Positions 13,013-25,355 of a stretch of 64,000 bases of DNA are shown in pieces. The DNA lies in assembly GCA_029582265.1 (NCBI GenBank), contig CM055834.1:1984001-2048000 (forward strand), written 5' to 3'. The position numbers and the translations under genes are program-made. Below the pieces are notes generated by a model. That model made no database searches. It had not been told where the DNA came from and saw nothing but the letters and a program-made list of their open reading frames with translations. Within the stretch, counting starts at the first letter, position 1. The number at the start of each line of letters is the position of its first letter. This DNA is from Zoroaster sp. YZ-2022. Its lineage: Eukaryota; Echinodermata; Asteroidea; Forcipulatida; Zoroasteridae.

Positions 13013-13175
13013 CAGGTGCACAGTTTTTTGCAAAGTGAAACAGTTTCGTCTACCGTAGATAGCTGATGAATGTGGTCGGGTCATTGCATGAGGTACCGTA
13101 CACGTTCTCGCAAGGCATCTCGCCAATTCAACCACTGTTTGCATTCCTAGAAACATTAACCACGCAGTTTATAAT
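13013..13175. repeat. Second copy of the 7.4-kb dispersed repeat
   Basis: Shares AGGTGCACAGTTTTT, TTTCGTCTACCGTAGATAGC, CAAGGCATCTCGCCAATTCA and CATTCCTAGAAACATTAACC with 7372-7537 in the same order and orientation. The flanking GGGCGAGGGCGGCCAC direct repeats of the first copy are absent here. Confidence 0.8.
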
Positions 13176-13835
13176 GAGTTGCGACCACTGAGTAATGGGC
13201 GTCTGTGAATAGAATGCGGCCCATGGATGCTCTGGAATGGCTTAATAATAAATAGCAATTTATATCAACATTGCATATATTAATCAGTCCCGGAAAGGAA
13301 TACGTGACACATAACAAACGGGCAAGCTTGCACTTTCGAGGATTTTAGAGCACACTGAAGTAATTTCTATTTCAGGACAATAATCATTTAAAAGCTACAA
13401 AGATATTGGAGTTTTGAGACTCTACAAATATTTGGTATTGAACCTTAGATGTTTTAAAGGGATAACTTGTGTTCTCTTTTTTTCTTCTTTCTTTTTCTCT
13501 CTCAATGAGAAATGCCTCCGGTAAATGTGAATAATGAATTCACAGTGTCCATCTTCATTCACACACGGAGCTCAACGGCGAACACTTAGAAAAACAATCT
13601 AGCTCTCAACTGCTCGACTTACAAGCGGGCTATACAGGTGGTGACGTTGGTAATGACGTCTTGAAACCTGACAGGCTCGCACTCTAAATGCACCGTCAAG
13701 ATATAAGGATCAATCTTAGTCACGTTCGGAAACGGAATTGAGGGGAATTATTATCAGCACGGGCATACGGGGCAACTATTACAACCAGAATAGACTCTAT
13801 GTTTAAGAATAGTATATGCAGCTATACTTAAAGAA
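13176..13835. other. Unassigned intergenic DNA
   Basis: No exon, RNA gene or repeat boundary could be supported. Confidence 0.4.
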
Positions 13836-14320
13836 AACGTTTATAGGCAATCATAAAACTAACATGTGAAAGTTTTATCACAATAGTTGCTCAAGTTTTT
13901 GAGAAAACAATGAAAATTTCTTACATGTTATTTTATATGTTTTTATATTTTACAAAATGGTTCCAGACGGCAATGTTTTGCTATTGTCGACATAAATATA
14001 TTCCCCCTTTTCTCTAGGATGAAAGCACTTAATAATTTCTCAGAATGATTGATAAGTAATATTTGTAACTTTGCATGGTGAAAAGGATAAGTAAAGACTG
14101 TTTGCAGTGACACCATGTGAAATGTTTCCATTGAGTAGTAATTAGTTCTGAAAAGAACTGGTGATTACATCAACTCGATGTTTTGATCAGTATGCTATTA
14201 ATTGTATTCAGGAGAAAGAATGATTGATACCAACTTTATACCACTCAGGTAGTTTTTGGATACTAATTTGTAAATTTAATTATCTTGTAATTACCAATGC
14301 TGCACCTTCCCTTTAAAATG
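13836..14320. mobile_element. Old MITE remnant, apparently interrupted
   Basis: The segments TTATCACAATAGTTGCTCAA with GAGAAAACAATGAAAA (13870-13920) and GTAATTACCAATGCTGCACC with TTCCCTTTAAA (14290-14318) correspond to adjacent segments of a similar element at 51.28-51.38 kb. Here they are about 370 bp apart, with the Penelope-like fragment in between. Ends are too worn to define a target duplication. Confidence 0.4.
14085..14225 (-). mobile_element. Degenerate Penelope-like/HHR-bearing repeat (copy 1)
   Basis: Shares GCAGTGACACCATGTGAAAT, the small hairpin AGTTCTGAAAAGAACT and the hammerhead-like block with 27.96-28.09 kb, and the first two with 60.17-60.24 kb. On the minus strand the block reads CTGAATA ... 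AAAACATC, so the CTGAAGA and GAAACGTC boxes of the better copy have both mutated. A ribozyme here would be dead. Confidence 0.5.
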
Positions 14321-14394
14321 GGACTACAAGCAAATATTAATAATTGACCGTTCCTCAATTTGAGAGAGGTTATGGCATAAGGAAACTAAACATC

Positions 14395-15066
<672 letters not shown>

Positions 15067-15752
15067 ATTATTATTTATTTTTATAATTATCATTTTGTTT
15101 GGAATTCAGAAAAGTCTTAGGTCTACTGGGGAAAAAAACAAATTAAACTCTTCTGTTTAAAATTCACTCCTTCAGTTGACCAAATCACCTCTAAGTATTG
15201 GATTTTCTTTTAAACACCCAAAATATTGGTGACGCTGTGTCAAATTAAGAGGGGTCATTTGTTTTCCCCCTCAATTGGACATTAGGCTTTTCTGGATGTG
15301 AGACAAAACGAGTTCGAATACTTTACCTTGGGATAACGGTGGAAAGCCGTCAACTGTTGATATTTGCTTTAATACAGCCCCATTTTATAGAACAACAAGA
15401 TGTCATATGTAGGCCCTATACAAACTGACTATGGAAATTCAGCTGAATTAGGTCACAATTTGATGAGATAATTGTGAAAATTCATTCACAGTTTTTGACC
15501 TCAAATCAATAGCATCGTGCACTTAGCAAAAGCCAGCAGCAATGGCGATCGATTGAAACTTACAAATTTATTCTGCGTTTTCTCTGAAATGAGAGCAATT
15601 TATACGGAAAATATCACGATGATTATAATGCCTTTCATGATATTAGTACCACATCAAGCTAAGTTGTAGAAAATAAATCGCTAAATTTTTAATAGGGTAA
15701 TTTACCAAATGTGAATTATGGCAAAAATTTACATTTATTCAACCAAGCACCC
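15067..15752. other. Unassigned intergenic DNA
   Basis: AT-rich. The part around 15560-15670 loosely resembles other worn MITE interiors (GAGAGCAATTTAT, CACATCAAGCT), but no ends can be drawn. Confidence 0.35.
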
Positions 15753-15876
15753 TGCACAAACTGAGGTGTTAAAATAACACTAGTGGTGTCAACTTTATTC
15801 TTCCATGGTGTTTATATTGTGCGAGTTGCCTAATATAAACACTAATGGTGTAGTTTTTAACACCACAGTTTTTGCA
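15753..15876. mobile_element. 124-bp MITE, ends TGCACAAACTG
   Basis: Terminal inverted repeats TGCACAAACTGAGGTGTT on the left and AACACCACAGTTTTTGCA on the right. Inward, ACACTAGTGGTGT and ACACTAATGGTGT continue the symmetry, so most of the element can fold. No target duplication is obvious. Confidence 0.65.
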
Positions 15877-17122
15877 ATGCAGCTTACATTTTCTTTGAAT
15901 GTTGTGATTCAATAATTTAATAATAAATTGAAATGCCAATACAATAAAAAACTAATTATTAAGTTCCTTTAAAGTCCGTGACTAAAATAACTAAATATCT
16001 GTACACACCTTGATTTTTAAGTTCAACAAAGGTTTAATTTAAGAAATATTAAAACCATCGTACGATTTTGCGGACGTTAAAGTACTTCTGAAGCTTTCAT
16101 TACAGACGTGTTTAAGCGTTCATAACTGTTAATATAAGTCATTCGTCGGTTACCAAACAATCTACTGATAAAAGACGGATTAAATACCCTCCCCGTCAAA
16201 CCTATATATAGTCTTCCCCGTGACGTCAGTGACGTAAGCAAAAAGACTTCTCTCGACCCTTTCTGGAATTAGTTTAGAGTTTTCTAGAACGCATCCAATA
16301 CCGGTATTACAGTGGGCGATGATCTACGGAAACACTTCGGGGATGTGTGTCTCACTACGCTGCATAGTCTCATTTATTGGACGCCGGCTCGTTATAGCCA
16401 CAGCCGACTTGCAACAAGCCACTGATGAGTACAATCTGTTGCCGGACATGTTTCAAAATAACAGATATGACAGTACGATACTTAAATTTAATCTCTGTAG
16501 CATATTTGAAATATGGAGTCTCAAGTATGCGCTCTGTCGAGAATTCCCCCAGAGATTGACATACGACATATTGTGCAATTTGTGTAACATAACAACATGA
16601 ACTCTATAACTACAGTGTTTTTACTTTGCAATGAGGAGGCTATTTTAACAGCATCTGCGGCCATGTTTGCCATAATGAGAGCAATATTCTAATGAAAAAG
16701 AAAGTTGAAAAGCAAAACACATGGGCAATAGCCTATATTCTTTATAAAAGGCAACATTACGGGTGATAAAGTTTCATGCGAGATCTTTAACGTTTGTACA
16801 TACGCCCCCGTACGAAGTTCGGTTTCACGATTAGGTCTGACTGGTATAGCAGTAACCACCAACAAAAAATGACGTTACCACAGTCCCCATCGCGTACATT
16901 TCCGTATGTCTTCTGTGGTTCCTATTATACGAGACGATTGTGGAAACTGGAAGATATTGGTTAGAATTTTACAAACAAATTTGCGCTATTGTCTGAAAGA
17001 TGTATGGACTCAGTTGATGGACTGAAATGTTATTCCATTAGTCAAATGTAAAACTCATTAAGATCAAATCCGTATGATACGATCTCTATAACCTTAAAAC
17101 TAAAGTGTTGAATCAACCAGAT
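15877..17122. other. Unassigned intergenic DNA with a CRE/TATA-like cluster
   Basis: At 16200-16250 a CCTATATATAG box is followed by TGACGTCA and TGACGTAA, the consensus for CREB/ATF binding. An open frame at 16319-16600 (plus) starts about 100 bp downstream but resembles nothing. A promoter is possible but not supported by any recognisable gene. Confidence 0.3.
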
Positions 17123-17284
17123 AAGAGTTCGGTGAGCGACAACACTTTATAAAGTTAAATTCAACTCAAAGAAAGTGTTGAATTAACAAAATGTCAAGTT
17201 AAATCTTACTTTATTAATGTTAATTCAACACTTTTAAAAGTTAAATCCAACTTCGTAAAGAGTTCTGACTGACCGAACTCTTTA
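17123..17284. mobile_element. MITE with AAGAGTTCGGT termini
   Basis: Left AAGAGTTCGGTGAG pairs with right CTGACCGAACTCTT. The interior is rich in GTTGAATTAAC-like and AAGTTAAAT motifs on both strands. A diverged relative lies at 49.89-50.0 kb. Confidence 0.6.
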
Positions 17285-19248
17285 AAATGTTGATGTACAA
17301 GTAATGCGTCTATAGGGTACAGGGGTATGCTTACTGTCTTTGAATCAAACACCAGACCTGTGAAAGTTGCAGACTAAACATAAATGCGGAGTCTAAGTAG
17401 GAAAAGCATTCACAATTTTGACAGAAAATACTTTGACAGCAAAAAGGAGCCTTTTCAACTTTTTATGAATGTGGATATTTGTTCCTGTTTTTGTCTGATA
17501 TGAGAGCACTATGTGATTGACACTTTACCAACTTCACATCAAGTTTGCATTCTGATAATTTGTTATATTGATCAGGTAATGTTTTTAATCAGGTAATTAT
17601 AGTCTGGGGGACAAATGTCTGTGAAGCCATTCTGAAGAAAATTTGTCATTTTGATGGGTCGTGGCGCGGGCGAGTGTCGCTAAATAGTTCTTTGCGCACT
17701 ACTCCTAAGATACTAGACGTAGGGACCTGTAACTCAGCAGTCTGAACAGTCTGCGGGCGTAGCCCGCGTGTGTGAAGTTTCAGACGTTTCTTTTTTGCCA
17801 TTCTCCCATAAAAAGGACTTTTGTAAACTTTGTGCCAAATGTGTAAAACATTTCCAAATTACTTGACCAAAAAAGTCATTTCATAAATTTGCCCTCAGTT
17901 CCTCAGATGCTGGCCGCAGATACCCGTTTCCCAAACCAATTTTGACTGTCAGACCCCATACCAATTACATATCGAATTTGAAGTGATTCCGAGACAAAAA
18001 ATCACCCAATTTGGGTCCCCAAATAAGAATTTTGACCATACCGGCTAGGGCAGAATTTCCAAAATTGGATCCTAAATTTTCAATTATTTTTCACCCCAAA
18101 ATGCAAAATATTGTTCCTACACACATAACGCATCAAACATTATTCCATAGTGTAAACATAGTGTAAACTGTAAATGTATTATTCTCATGGGCTATAATGT
18201 AATTATGAACTGCACTGCCAAGTTTATATCATTCAATTTTTTTAATTTAAATGAAAAACGAATATTAATATGTGACGATGAATGTTCCCAGCTTTCCACT
18301 CTCTCCCATGATACACACCGACGCATTTCAGTCGCCATGAAATAATTTAAACACAAATAACATCCTCGCCAGGTGTGATGAACAGTATGTCACCTTGAAA
18401 TCAACCCGCGTGGATTCACGGCTCAAGTCTTGTTCTCTTTAGTTTCTCATATTCTAAAAGCCCTGGCGTGAATCAAACATGGCGTCCGACATGTATTAGG
18501 ACAACGAGGTTGCCACAATCAAAATAATACAGTGAACCGTAGTTTCAAAAAAGCCCTATGGTGGTGCGCTGATCACAGGGAAAACAACAAAATGGCGGTC
18601 GCCATGGATTAGAACGACCAGGGGATGCCACTGTCAAATTAATACTGATGAAAAACGGTATTTTGTTGAAGCACGGGTCCTCTAAAGGATTATGATTATT
18701 GTTGTGAGATACCCCCTGTTTGGAAAAAAAAAAAAAAACACCTGCGCACAGCGACGATTAATCGAGCTGCCTACAATGAAATCACCTGCTATATTATGTC
18801 ATATCACAGAAGCCTATGGATCTAAGGTGCAATGCAGCACTTCTGAAAAGTGAAAATCGAGCCTTTAATTCGTTCCTTTTGATGCCATCTGGTCTCCACG
18901 GAACTTGTACACAACTCAGTATAGGTGTCAATACAGAGAATTATGAAAGCCCCCCACGGCGCTACGTTATCTTTTTGGGGATCCAATGAAAGCCCTGAAG
19001 CTATAAAGAAATAATCCTCTGTACGATATGCATGGACTGCCACGTGGTGGTTTTGAACACGTACCGTTGTCCGCCGTTTTCCCCCCGTGTGACAGTCGAA
19101 GCAGATACATGTCTCCTTTGCATACACGTATAGTATAGCCTACGTCTTTCTTTAGGTGCATATTGCGAAAAGGAATGACTAAAAACGAGGCAGCGGGCGT
19201 CATTTATATCCACGCATTACACAAGGCCTGTCTTTCTGTAGGTATGGG
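17285..19248. other. Unassigned intergenic DNA
   Basis: No exon recognised. Overlapping minus-strand frames at 18822-19213 show no domain. An A run sits near 18725. Confidence 0.35.
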
Positions 19249-19252
19249 TTAA

Positions 19253-20371
19253 AGGCACCTGGCACTGGTATTTTGTCCAAATGTAGCTTTTGTCATAAAT
19301 ATATACATTTTTATGAGTGGAATGTGAATAAACAAGTAACTAAGGTTACAGAAATAGTGGTTTTATTGTATTTACGACTTTAGAATAGGCCACCCCTTTA
19401 CATTGACACATGGTGGCGCTGTTCGTGACGTCATTCGAGGCGGGGATATTTGAAGAGAAAATGTGTAGTCTGGCCCCATACATTACGTCTGGGTACCTGA
19501 TCGGTACGATGCGTCACCGAATCCGAGTAACCGAATCCGAGAGTACGACAATGAGAAACCTCAATCAAGCCTCAAACCATTTCCATATTTTAAATGAATA
19601 AAAAAGCAATATGAAGAATTATATATATGACTACTGTACTACTACTAGTCATGCTAGTGCAAAGAAAGCGAATCAATTAATTATGTAATTAATCTCTGAC
19701 AAACCTGACAGAATGACACATTGGTCATTGCACTATAGTCTATACACAACTGTCAAGTCTGTCATGAACTGCCAGCACACATACTTACAAAATGTATGCC
19801 TAACCTGTAACCTAGTTTCAGATGAAACGACAACGTAAAACAAGGCCCAAGGGGAAGCATGCAAGTTTTCACGATATAGGTGCAGCAATGCCGCTAGTGC
19901 TACGAAAACTGCATAGCGTCACTGCATAGCGCTGAAAACGACGTCGGACAGGACCACTTTGCCCTCGTTATCCTGACTTTCGCTGCCCATAACCGCCTAT
20001 ATTTGGGATCAGCTGGAAACAGATGCAGGCTGACCCCATCTTTAGTTGTTTTGTTGCATCCAGCAGCAATACACCTGGTCGGCATTGCTGGGAAAATGCC
20101 GGAAAAATGCCTTTTTTTATAACAAACCAAACCACACGTATGTAAACACAGGCAATTCTCGAGGGCGTCGAGGGGGGTCGATGTTCCATCAGCGGCGAAT
20201 CCTTCCTCGAATGACGTCACAAAAAGGGATGGGCGGAGTCACCCTCCAAACAACTTCATATTGTTTTTAAACATATAAATCCTGACAAATAATCACTCAA
20301 ACAATTTGTTTATTGTTAATACACATATACTTTATTGTTTAAATCAATAAAAAACCTATTGCCAGGTGCCT
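19253..20371 (-). mobile_element. Kolobok-like DNA transposon, non-autonomous
   Basis: TTAA flanks both ends (19249-19252 and 20372-20375). The terminal inverted repeats are AGGCACCTGGCA and TGCCAGGTGCCT. A further inverted pair, GTGACGTCATTCGAGG, lies about 165 bp in from each end. The minus strand carries a THAP-domain start exon. TTAA target duplication together with a THAP-containing protein is the hallmark of the Kolobok superfamily; piggyBac also uses TTAA but has no THAP domain. At 1.12 kb there is no room for a full transposase, so this is a deletion derivative. Confidence 0.7.
19900..20085 (-). pseudogene. THAP zinc-finger fragment of a transposase
   Basis: Reads MPTRCIAAGCNKTTKDGVSL, then HLFPADPKYRRLW and ALCSD. 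It shows the THAP pattern: C5 and C10 as first zinc ligands, F23-P24, the invariant W33 and C54. The fourth ligand, a His expected three residues after C54 (C-x2-H), is Ala57, and the frame stops four codons later. The cause looks like a micro-duplication: GCTATGCAG occurs twice, 13 bp apart, right at the break. THAP domains bind DNA; in Kolobok proteins they are thought to bind transposon ends. ATG 20085 is the first ATG of the frame and has G at -3. An intact exon spliced before the break is less likely. Confidence 0.75.
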
Positions 20372-20505
20372 TTAATATTCACATCAAACCGAAAACGAGG
20401 TTATGGATGTCAATGGTATTTATTTATACATTGATATTAAGAAAGTTGTATCAATATTAACCAATGCAAATAAAGCATAAATTATATTAACCAATGCAAA
20501 TAAAG

Positions 20506-20945
20506 CATATATCGCCTGTGTTTGGCTCAAGAGACCCCAAAAATAGAATTTAAAAATCTAACGAATTTTGAAAGTAATATCATTATTAAACGAACAAAAA
20601 CCATTATGAAATTCGGATGTCGGAAACTGTAAATAAAAGCGATATTTAATTAAACTTACGCGCTTGATTCTGATTGACAGCCGCGCTGGCCAATCGGAAG
20701 ACTGCACACGCCCTCAGCCGCCGGCCGTACAATAAATTGAGTGGTCACGTGCAAGCTCTGAGGATTAAAACAGTGGGCCACAGCACGTTATTAATGTTTA
20801 ATTTGAGTTTTTATTTTACTGGTACTAATCTTTGACGGATTTTTTCGTTCAATGTCTCAACTGAAAGCTTATAACTTCCTTAACCCCAGCAAAATAGCAA
20901 TTCAACATTTAAATCAAATTTGTTACCATCAAATCGGCCCAAATA
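20506..20945. mobile_element. ATATATCGCC MITE family, copy 1
   Basis: Left end CATATATCGCCTGTGTTTGG; the right end is worn (CGGCCCAAATAATTAC). Shares with the copies at 47.5 and 58.1 kb the blocks AACTGTAAATAAAAGCGATA, TTCTGATTGACAGCCGCGCT, GTCACGTGCAAGCT, TTTTATTTTACTGGTACTAA and TTCCTTAACCCCAGC. No ORF is shared, so it moved in trans. Just upstream a segment ending CAATGCAAATAAAGCATA is duplicated (about 20456 and 20485). Confidence 0.8.
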
Positions 20946-21625
20946 ATTACTTCTACGTTCGTTTTCTTATCACGGCTTCCTCGTTCTTCCAGAAAACAGT
21001 TCATTTTAGATTTAAACATAATAAGCCAACTTCCTAAACCCATCAGCAATAATTACAGTCGCTCAATAAGGACTCTTACTCTATTTAATCATCTAGTGTA
21101 ACGACATACCATGAATACGCAAATACACAAATACCGTTCGCGAATGGGAATCGGGTATCGCGCACTCTGGATAATTACATTCCATATCCTGTTCGCTTCT
21201 TAGAAGGATGCGAATTAGCTGAGGTGACATCCCACGCAGCATTCTGTCATTTATCATTGTACCGTGGTTCAACTCAATATTAAAAATGTTTCGACAATTA
21301 TGTGTAGAGGAAACCTCATTACCACTTACCATTAGTATTTGGTAATTATAGATCCCCTCACGAATCGGAGTATCGGACGAGCACATCAGTTTGGAGTAAC
21401 GCAAAATTAATGGGTGCGGCTGAATGACAAACTCCTGTTTAATTAATGAATTATTATCGATAATCAACTAGGAAAGGGCAAATAAAAATAACAGGACGTA
21501 TACTGCAACTAATGAATAGGTCTAATCTTAAGACCGACCATCCGTATCCTCGCATGATAGCTAATTTTGGTAAGGGTATGTACGATATTCAGCAAAACGT
21601 ATATGCACAACTCTTAATTATACAT
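20946..21625. other. Unassigned DNA with an unrecognised 124-codon frame
   Basis: A minus-strand frame (21093-21467) has Cys residues and no membrane segment. It resembles no family I know and has no matching splice or promoter context. Nothing else is supported. Confidence 0.3.
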
Positions 21626-21811
21626 TCAGTGGCGTAACTACGGTGGGGGTGGGGCACGGGGGAGCACGTGCCCCAGCCGAGGTCTGTTCCCCCTGAGTAC
21701 CCCATTCAATATTTTGAGAAAAATAGGTCCCCATATGAGGCTGCAGGATACAAAAATGTTCACGTATTGCGCATCACTATACACGTAAGCAAGATGAAGA
21801 CCCTTAGCCTG

Positions 21812-22038
21812 AATAGACCTTTTCCATGAAATATGCTAATTAACCATCGCGCGTGCGCATTGACACTATTGGTGGGCAAAGCGAGGGAACATTGCGCCTT
21901 TTTGTATGGGGATGATGGTGGCTTGACGCACACGCGCTTGTGCGTTTTTATACTGCACAACTCTATGGCGTTTGCCAACCAGTGGTGTCTGTACGCATGC
22001 GCAAATGTAATTACCATATTTCATGGGAAAGGTCTATT
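21812..22038. mobile_element. 227-bp MITE, ends AATAGACCTTTTCC
   Basis: Terminal inverted repeats of 24 bp with one mismatch, beginning AATAGACCTTTTCCATGAAA on the left and ending TTTCATGGGAAAGGTCTATT on the right. Symmetry continues inward through TGCGCAT and GGCAAA blocks, so the whole unit can fold. The TA at each tip could be a TA target duplication as in Tc1/mariner-type MITEs; this is inference. Confidence 0.8.
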
Positions 22039-22096
22039 ACGCTAGATACCTGCCGCGCGTCCGCCATTTTATTTTCCCGGAGATTCAGCTTTGACC

Positions 22097-22788
22097 TAGA
22101 CTTGGTTCCAAGTCTGTGATCGTGTTTTTTTTTGTCTGCCTGAAGCCAATACAGTATCGCATTAAATAGCGCCCTCTTGTGTATTAACCTCCGACATTAA
22201 CCTTCGATCACAGACTTGGGAATGTTGTTCGTCGGTTTGTACATACCCTATTGCGAATTAGTCCAAAAGTGGACGAAACAATCTGATTGGTCGGAAAGCC
22301 TTCCATAACATGAATATTCAAACTAAACCTTCTACATGCAGTTGGAGGAGATGTACTCAACGATTCCATTTAAACTGTAGGTAAGACTTTTTTGTAGAGA
22401 AGGAATTATGTATTTTATTTTGTGCTTTTTTACAACTCTAAGATCTCATTAAATTTACCTATCATTTCAAATACTATTTACGTACCAAGCACTCTACAAA
22501 TTTAATATCGAATGAATATTACAGAAAGAATTTTAAGCGAGTGTAACCTGTTAGTAATAGACGCGGCCTACAAGGTTTTTGTGGCCTCCTGATTGGCCAT
22601 CTCTCTAGCATCCGTATTATTATGTAAATTTTAGCTATGAATACATGAATATCCCACAAACACAAGAGGGTCAAGTCTGAGATCGCGAGTTAGGGCTGTG
22701 ATCGCCAGTAGGGGTAAACGGCGTTTTGCGTGGCTGATGTGCTGGTAGACAAAAAATAACCGCGATCTCAGACTTGAAATCAAGTCTA
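22097..22788. mobile_element. Mutator-like candidate with 9-bp target duplication
   Basis: GCTTTGACC is duplicated exactly on both sides (22088-22096 and 22789-22797). The terminal inverted repeats start TAGACTTGGTTCCAAGTCTG and end with the inverse, ending CAAGTCTA, over about 27 bp with three mismatches. Each end is itself a hairpin domain: the terminal motif reappears inverted near 22203-22217 on the left and near 22670-22700 on the right. Nine-bp duplications are typical of Mutator-like elements. No transposase frame is present. Confidence 0.75.
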
Positions 22789-23654
22789 GCTTTGACCTTG
22801 CACGTGATGATGGGCGACTGGTCTACGCACAATATATCCAGCGATATTTAGATGGCAGAAGTACGCGCGCGTGTAGTGTAGCGTTCATGATCGCACGCGA
22901 AGCTTGAAGCGTGACGGTCGATCTTTGGCACAATGACTGTAGCCAATGAAATCCCTTCAATGGTATTTTTGGAGCCTGTCTCTATCCTTGATGATAGAAT
23001 AAAGAATAGAAGGCCATGAGTCGAGCTTTAACAATAATTATTGAGAAATGTATCGAACGTTGTATAACGTCTGCAATAAACGTATTTAAAGAACACGTGC
23101 ATTCAATTCAAATTTCAACGCGTATGCACAAATAAAACGAAAGCATGAGAAGCATACAAAGCTGCTCGATCGTTGAGAATTCCACATGCACATGCCCGAG
23201 GGTTAAAATGGGGTCAAATATTTGGATGTGGCGTATTCCCCCTTTTTATTAAAAACAAACAAACACCGGGGCGACCCCCCTCGCCCCCACCCCCTTGGCT
23301 ACGCACTAGGGTCGTTCTTTATTAGACTCTGACATTCATAGGAGTGGATCATGTATTATTTCCTCTTTTTGACATGCCCCCTAGAAAAAGTGGTGCACCC
23401 CCTAGTGCCCCCCTGAAAATTGGACCCTAGTTACGCCATAATTTACTACTATTTCTAACGATACAATTCTATCATGAATGTGATTGCTTATCTGCACTAT
23501 GCCATGAACAACTCAAAACTTTTCATATTTATTATGCCCTATTGCTTGTTTTCGGTAAATCAATAAACTTCTTAGATCAGTGAACAATAAATGATTATCC
23601 CCCGGGATTAAAAAATAATAAAATACTAAAAATAAAAATGAATAGTACACTTCG

Positions 23655-23745
23655 TCCATTTTGCCTTTGAGAAAGAACCTGTTAGGTTCCAAACGCCAGG
23701 GCCAATAACTACTATTTTGCGTTTATACTACAGGTCCTTTATTTT
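23655..23745. repeat. Dispersed hairpin repeat, copy 1
   Basis: TTTGCCTTTGAGAAAGAACC, the hairpin GAACCTGTTAGGTTC, then TTTATACTACAGGTCCTTT. Shared in order with 52.86-52.94 kb. Element type unknown. Confidence 0.6.
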
Positions 23746-24435
23746 TGTTCAAAAAGTAAACAATAAACGTGCACGATGTTACTTTGTTTTCTACTTGATG
23801 ACTTCGAATAATTATATCTCATCAGAATAAAGTACGTGTGACGTCCATATAATACGGTCTATAAATAGAATCTACGCAAAGACCTGTCAGCGGCAGTTTT
23901 AACGCAGTTTAAACGAGATACAAACAACACGTTCACTCAAAACGAAACATGGGGAAGAAACTGGGTCAGTCGCTTTTAAAAATCATTAAAATAATAAAAC
24001 AGCCGCAAACAAGCATTTAAAATGCTGGTTTTGTACAAGGACTCCAGACGTGTTGAAATATGAGGATTACCTTGACGAGCGACGATAAAAAGTACCATGT
24101 ACCAATCAGAAGACATTCCATAAGAATTGAACTGGATCTCCATTATCTAATGCGCCAAGGGATATTGGCAACAAAAAACGCAAACCTTCGCCTCCAGAGA
24201 TCTCAACTCCAAAAACAAACACGTCTCGTGGGAAATTGAAAAGTCCTAGATAAAACAAAAATACACCCACTTTTCAACATTAAACATTTTCTGAATCCTT
24301 TTAAAAACAACTTGGTTTATAGCAATATCAGTTAATGCGACCAAAACATGGAAACATTCGGACTGAGGAATGAGACATTTAGCTAAGAAAAAGACCAGGC
24401 TATATAGTACCAAAGACAAGACTAGATAAACAAGA
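23746..24435. other. Unassigned intergenic DNA
   Basis: No supported exon or repeat boundary. Confidence 0.35.
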
Positions 24436-24905
24436 CAAGTGAAACTAGACCAGACCAAACCAGACCAGTTATTACCAGTTCAAACACAGTACATATCAGA
24501 CTAGAGCGGTAAGGCAAGGGGCGGTTCTAGATTTATGAAATTAGATGGGAAATTCTTATTTCTGGCACACGATTGCTTTTCAACTCCTTGATTCGCCAAT
24601 GGACCGGACCAGACCAGACCGGATCAGACCAGACATGACCAGACCTGACCAGACCTGACCAGTTATTACCCGTTCAAACCATCATCAGATATGCCTAAAT
24701 ATAAGGACCCTCTACACAGTATCAGACATAGTGCAATTAGGCGAGGGGCGGTTCCAGATTTTGAAATTATATGGGAAATTTTGAATTCTGGCACACGATT
24801 GCTTTTCAACCCCTTGATTCGCCAATGGACCAGACCAGACCAGACCAGACCACACCAGACCAGACCACACCTGACCAGACCAGACTAGACCTGACCAGAT
24901 AAAAC
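24436..24905. repeat. Duplicated block with (GACCA)n tracts
   Basis: Two copies of a segment (AGTTATTACC ... GGGGCGGTTC ... TGGCACACGATTGCTTTTCA ... TTGATTCGCCAATGGACC), near 24464 and 24658, are separated and flanked by imperfect GACCA/GACCTG pentanucleotide repeats. The copies differ by substitutions and a 40-bp indel. Confidence 0.88.
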
Positions 24906-25355
24906 ACGGAATCGTATCACACATCTATAATAAGTCGAGGCTTGGGATTCAGATTGAAAATGACAGGACATGACATGAAATTACATAGTGTGGTTAAACA
25001 AGACAACCGCCAACAAGACATTTACGACTGGACACGACAAGAAAATAACAACATGTCAAGATGTGCACGGGCAAGATTTACAATCCAAACAACTTATACG
25101 ATACATCCTTGGCCTGTCAAACAAGTCAACAAACACAAGGCTGATTTTCATCTTCTTTCGCACATTCACAATTCCCCATTTACATCTTTTGCATGGTATA
25201 TTAGGCATACATGTCAATTATATAAATATCTTCATGCAAAAACATTAAAGCGTTTCTGTAAACGAATCATCAAGAACACCGACGATCCAAGGTGCTATAC
25301 ATGTGCTATACAGTGAGTCAGCACAATACCTGGAAACCCGCGGTCGCATTAAAGC
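24906..25355. other. Unassigned intergenic DNA
   Basis: Overlapping plus-strand frames of 86 and 124 codons are Lys/His/Asn-rich and show no domain. No repeat recognised. Confidence 0.3.

Larger units (their letters stand above)
21626..23440. mobile_element. CAGTGGCGTAACTA element hosting nested insertions
   Basis: Left end CAGTGGCGTAACTACGG followed by a G-rich stretch with GGGGCACG. The right end is CCCTAGTTACGCCA, preceded by CCCCCTAG blocks. These ends match as inverted repeats over about 13 bp and both lead into G/C-run sequence. Two other elements lie inside (21812-22038 and 22097-22788). Without them the host would be about 0.9 kb. Target duplication is not evident, so two independent half elements remain possible. 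Confidence 0.45.

Noticed and set aside
21093..21467. 124-codon minus-strand gene
   Set aside because: No recognisable domain, no signal peptide, no splice context; length is within chance expectation for this much DNA.
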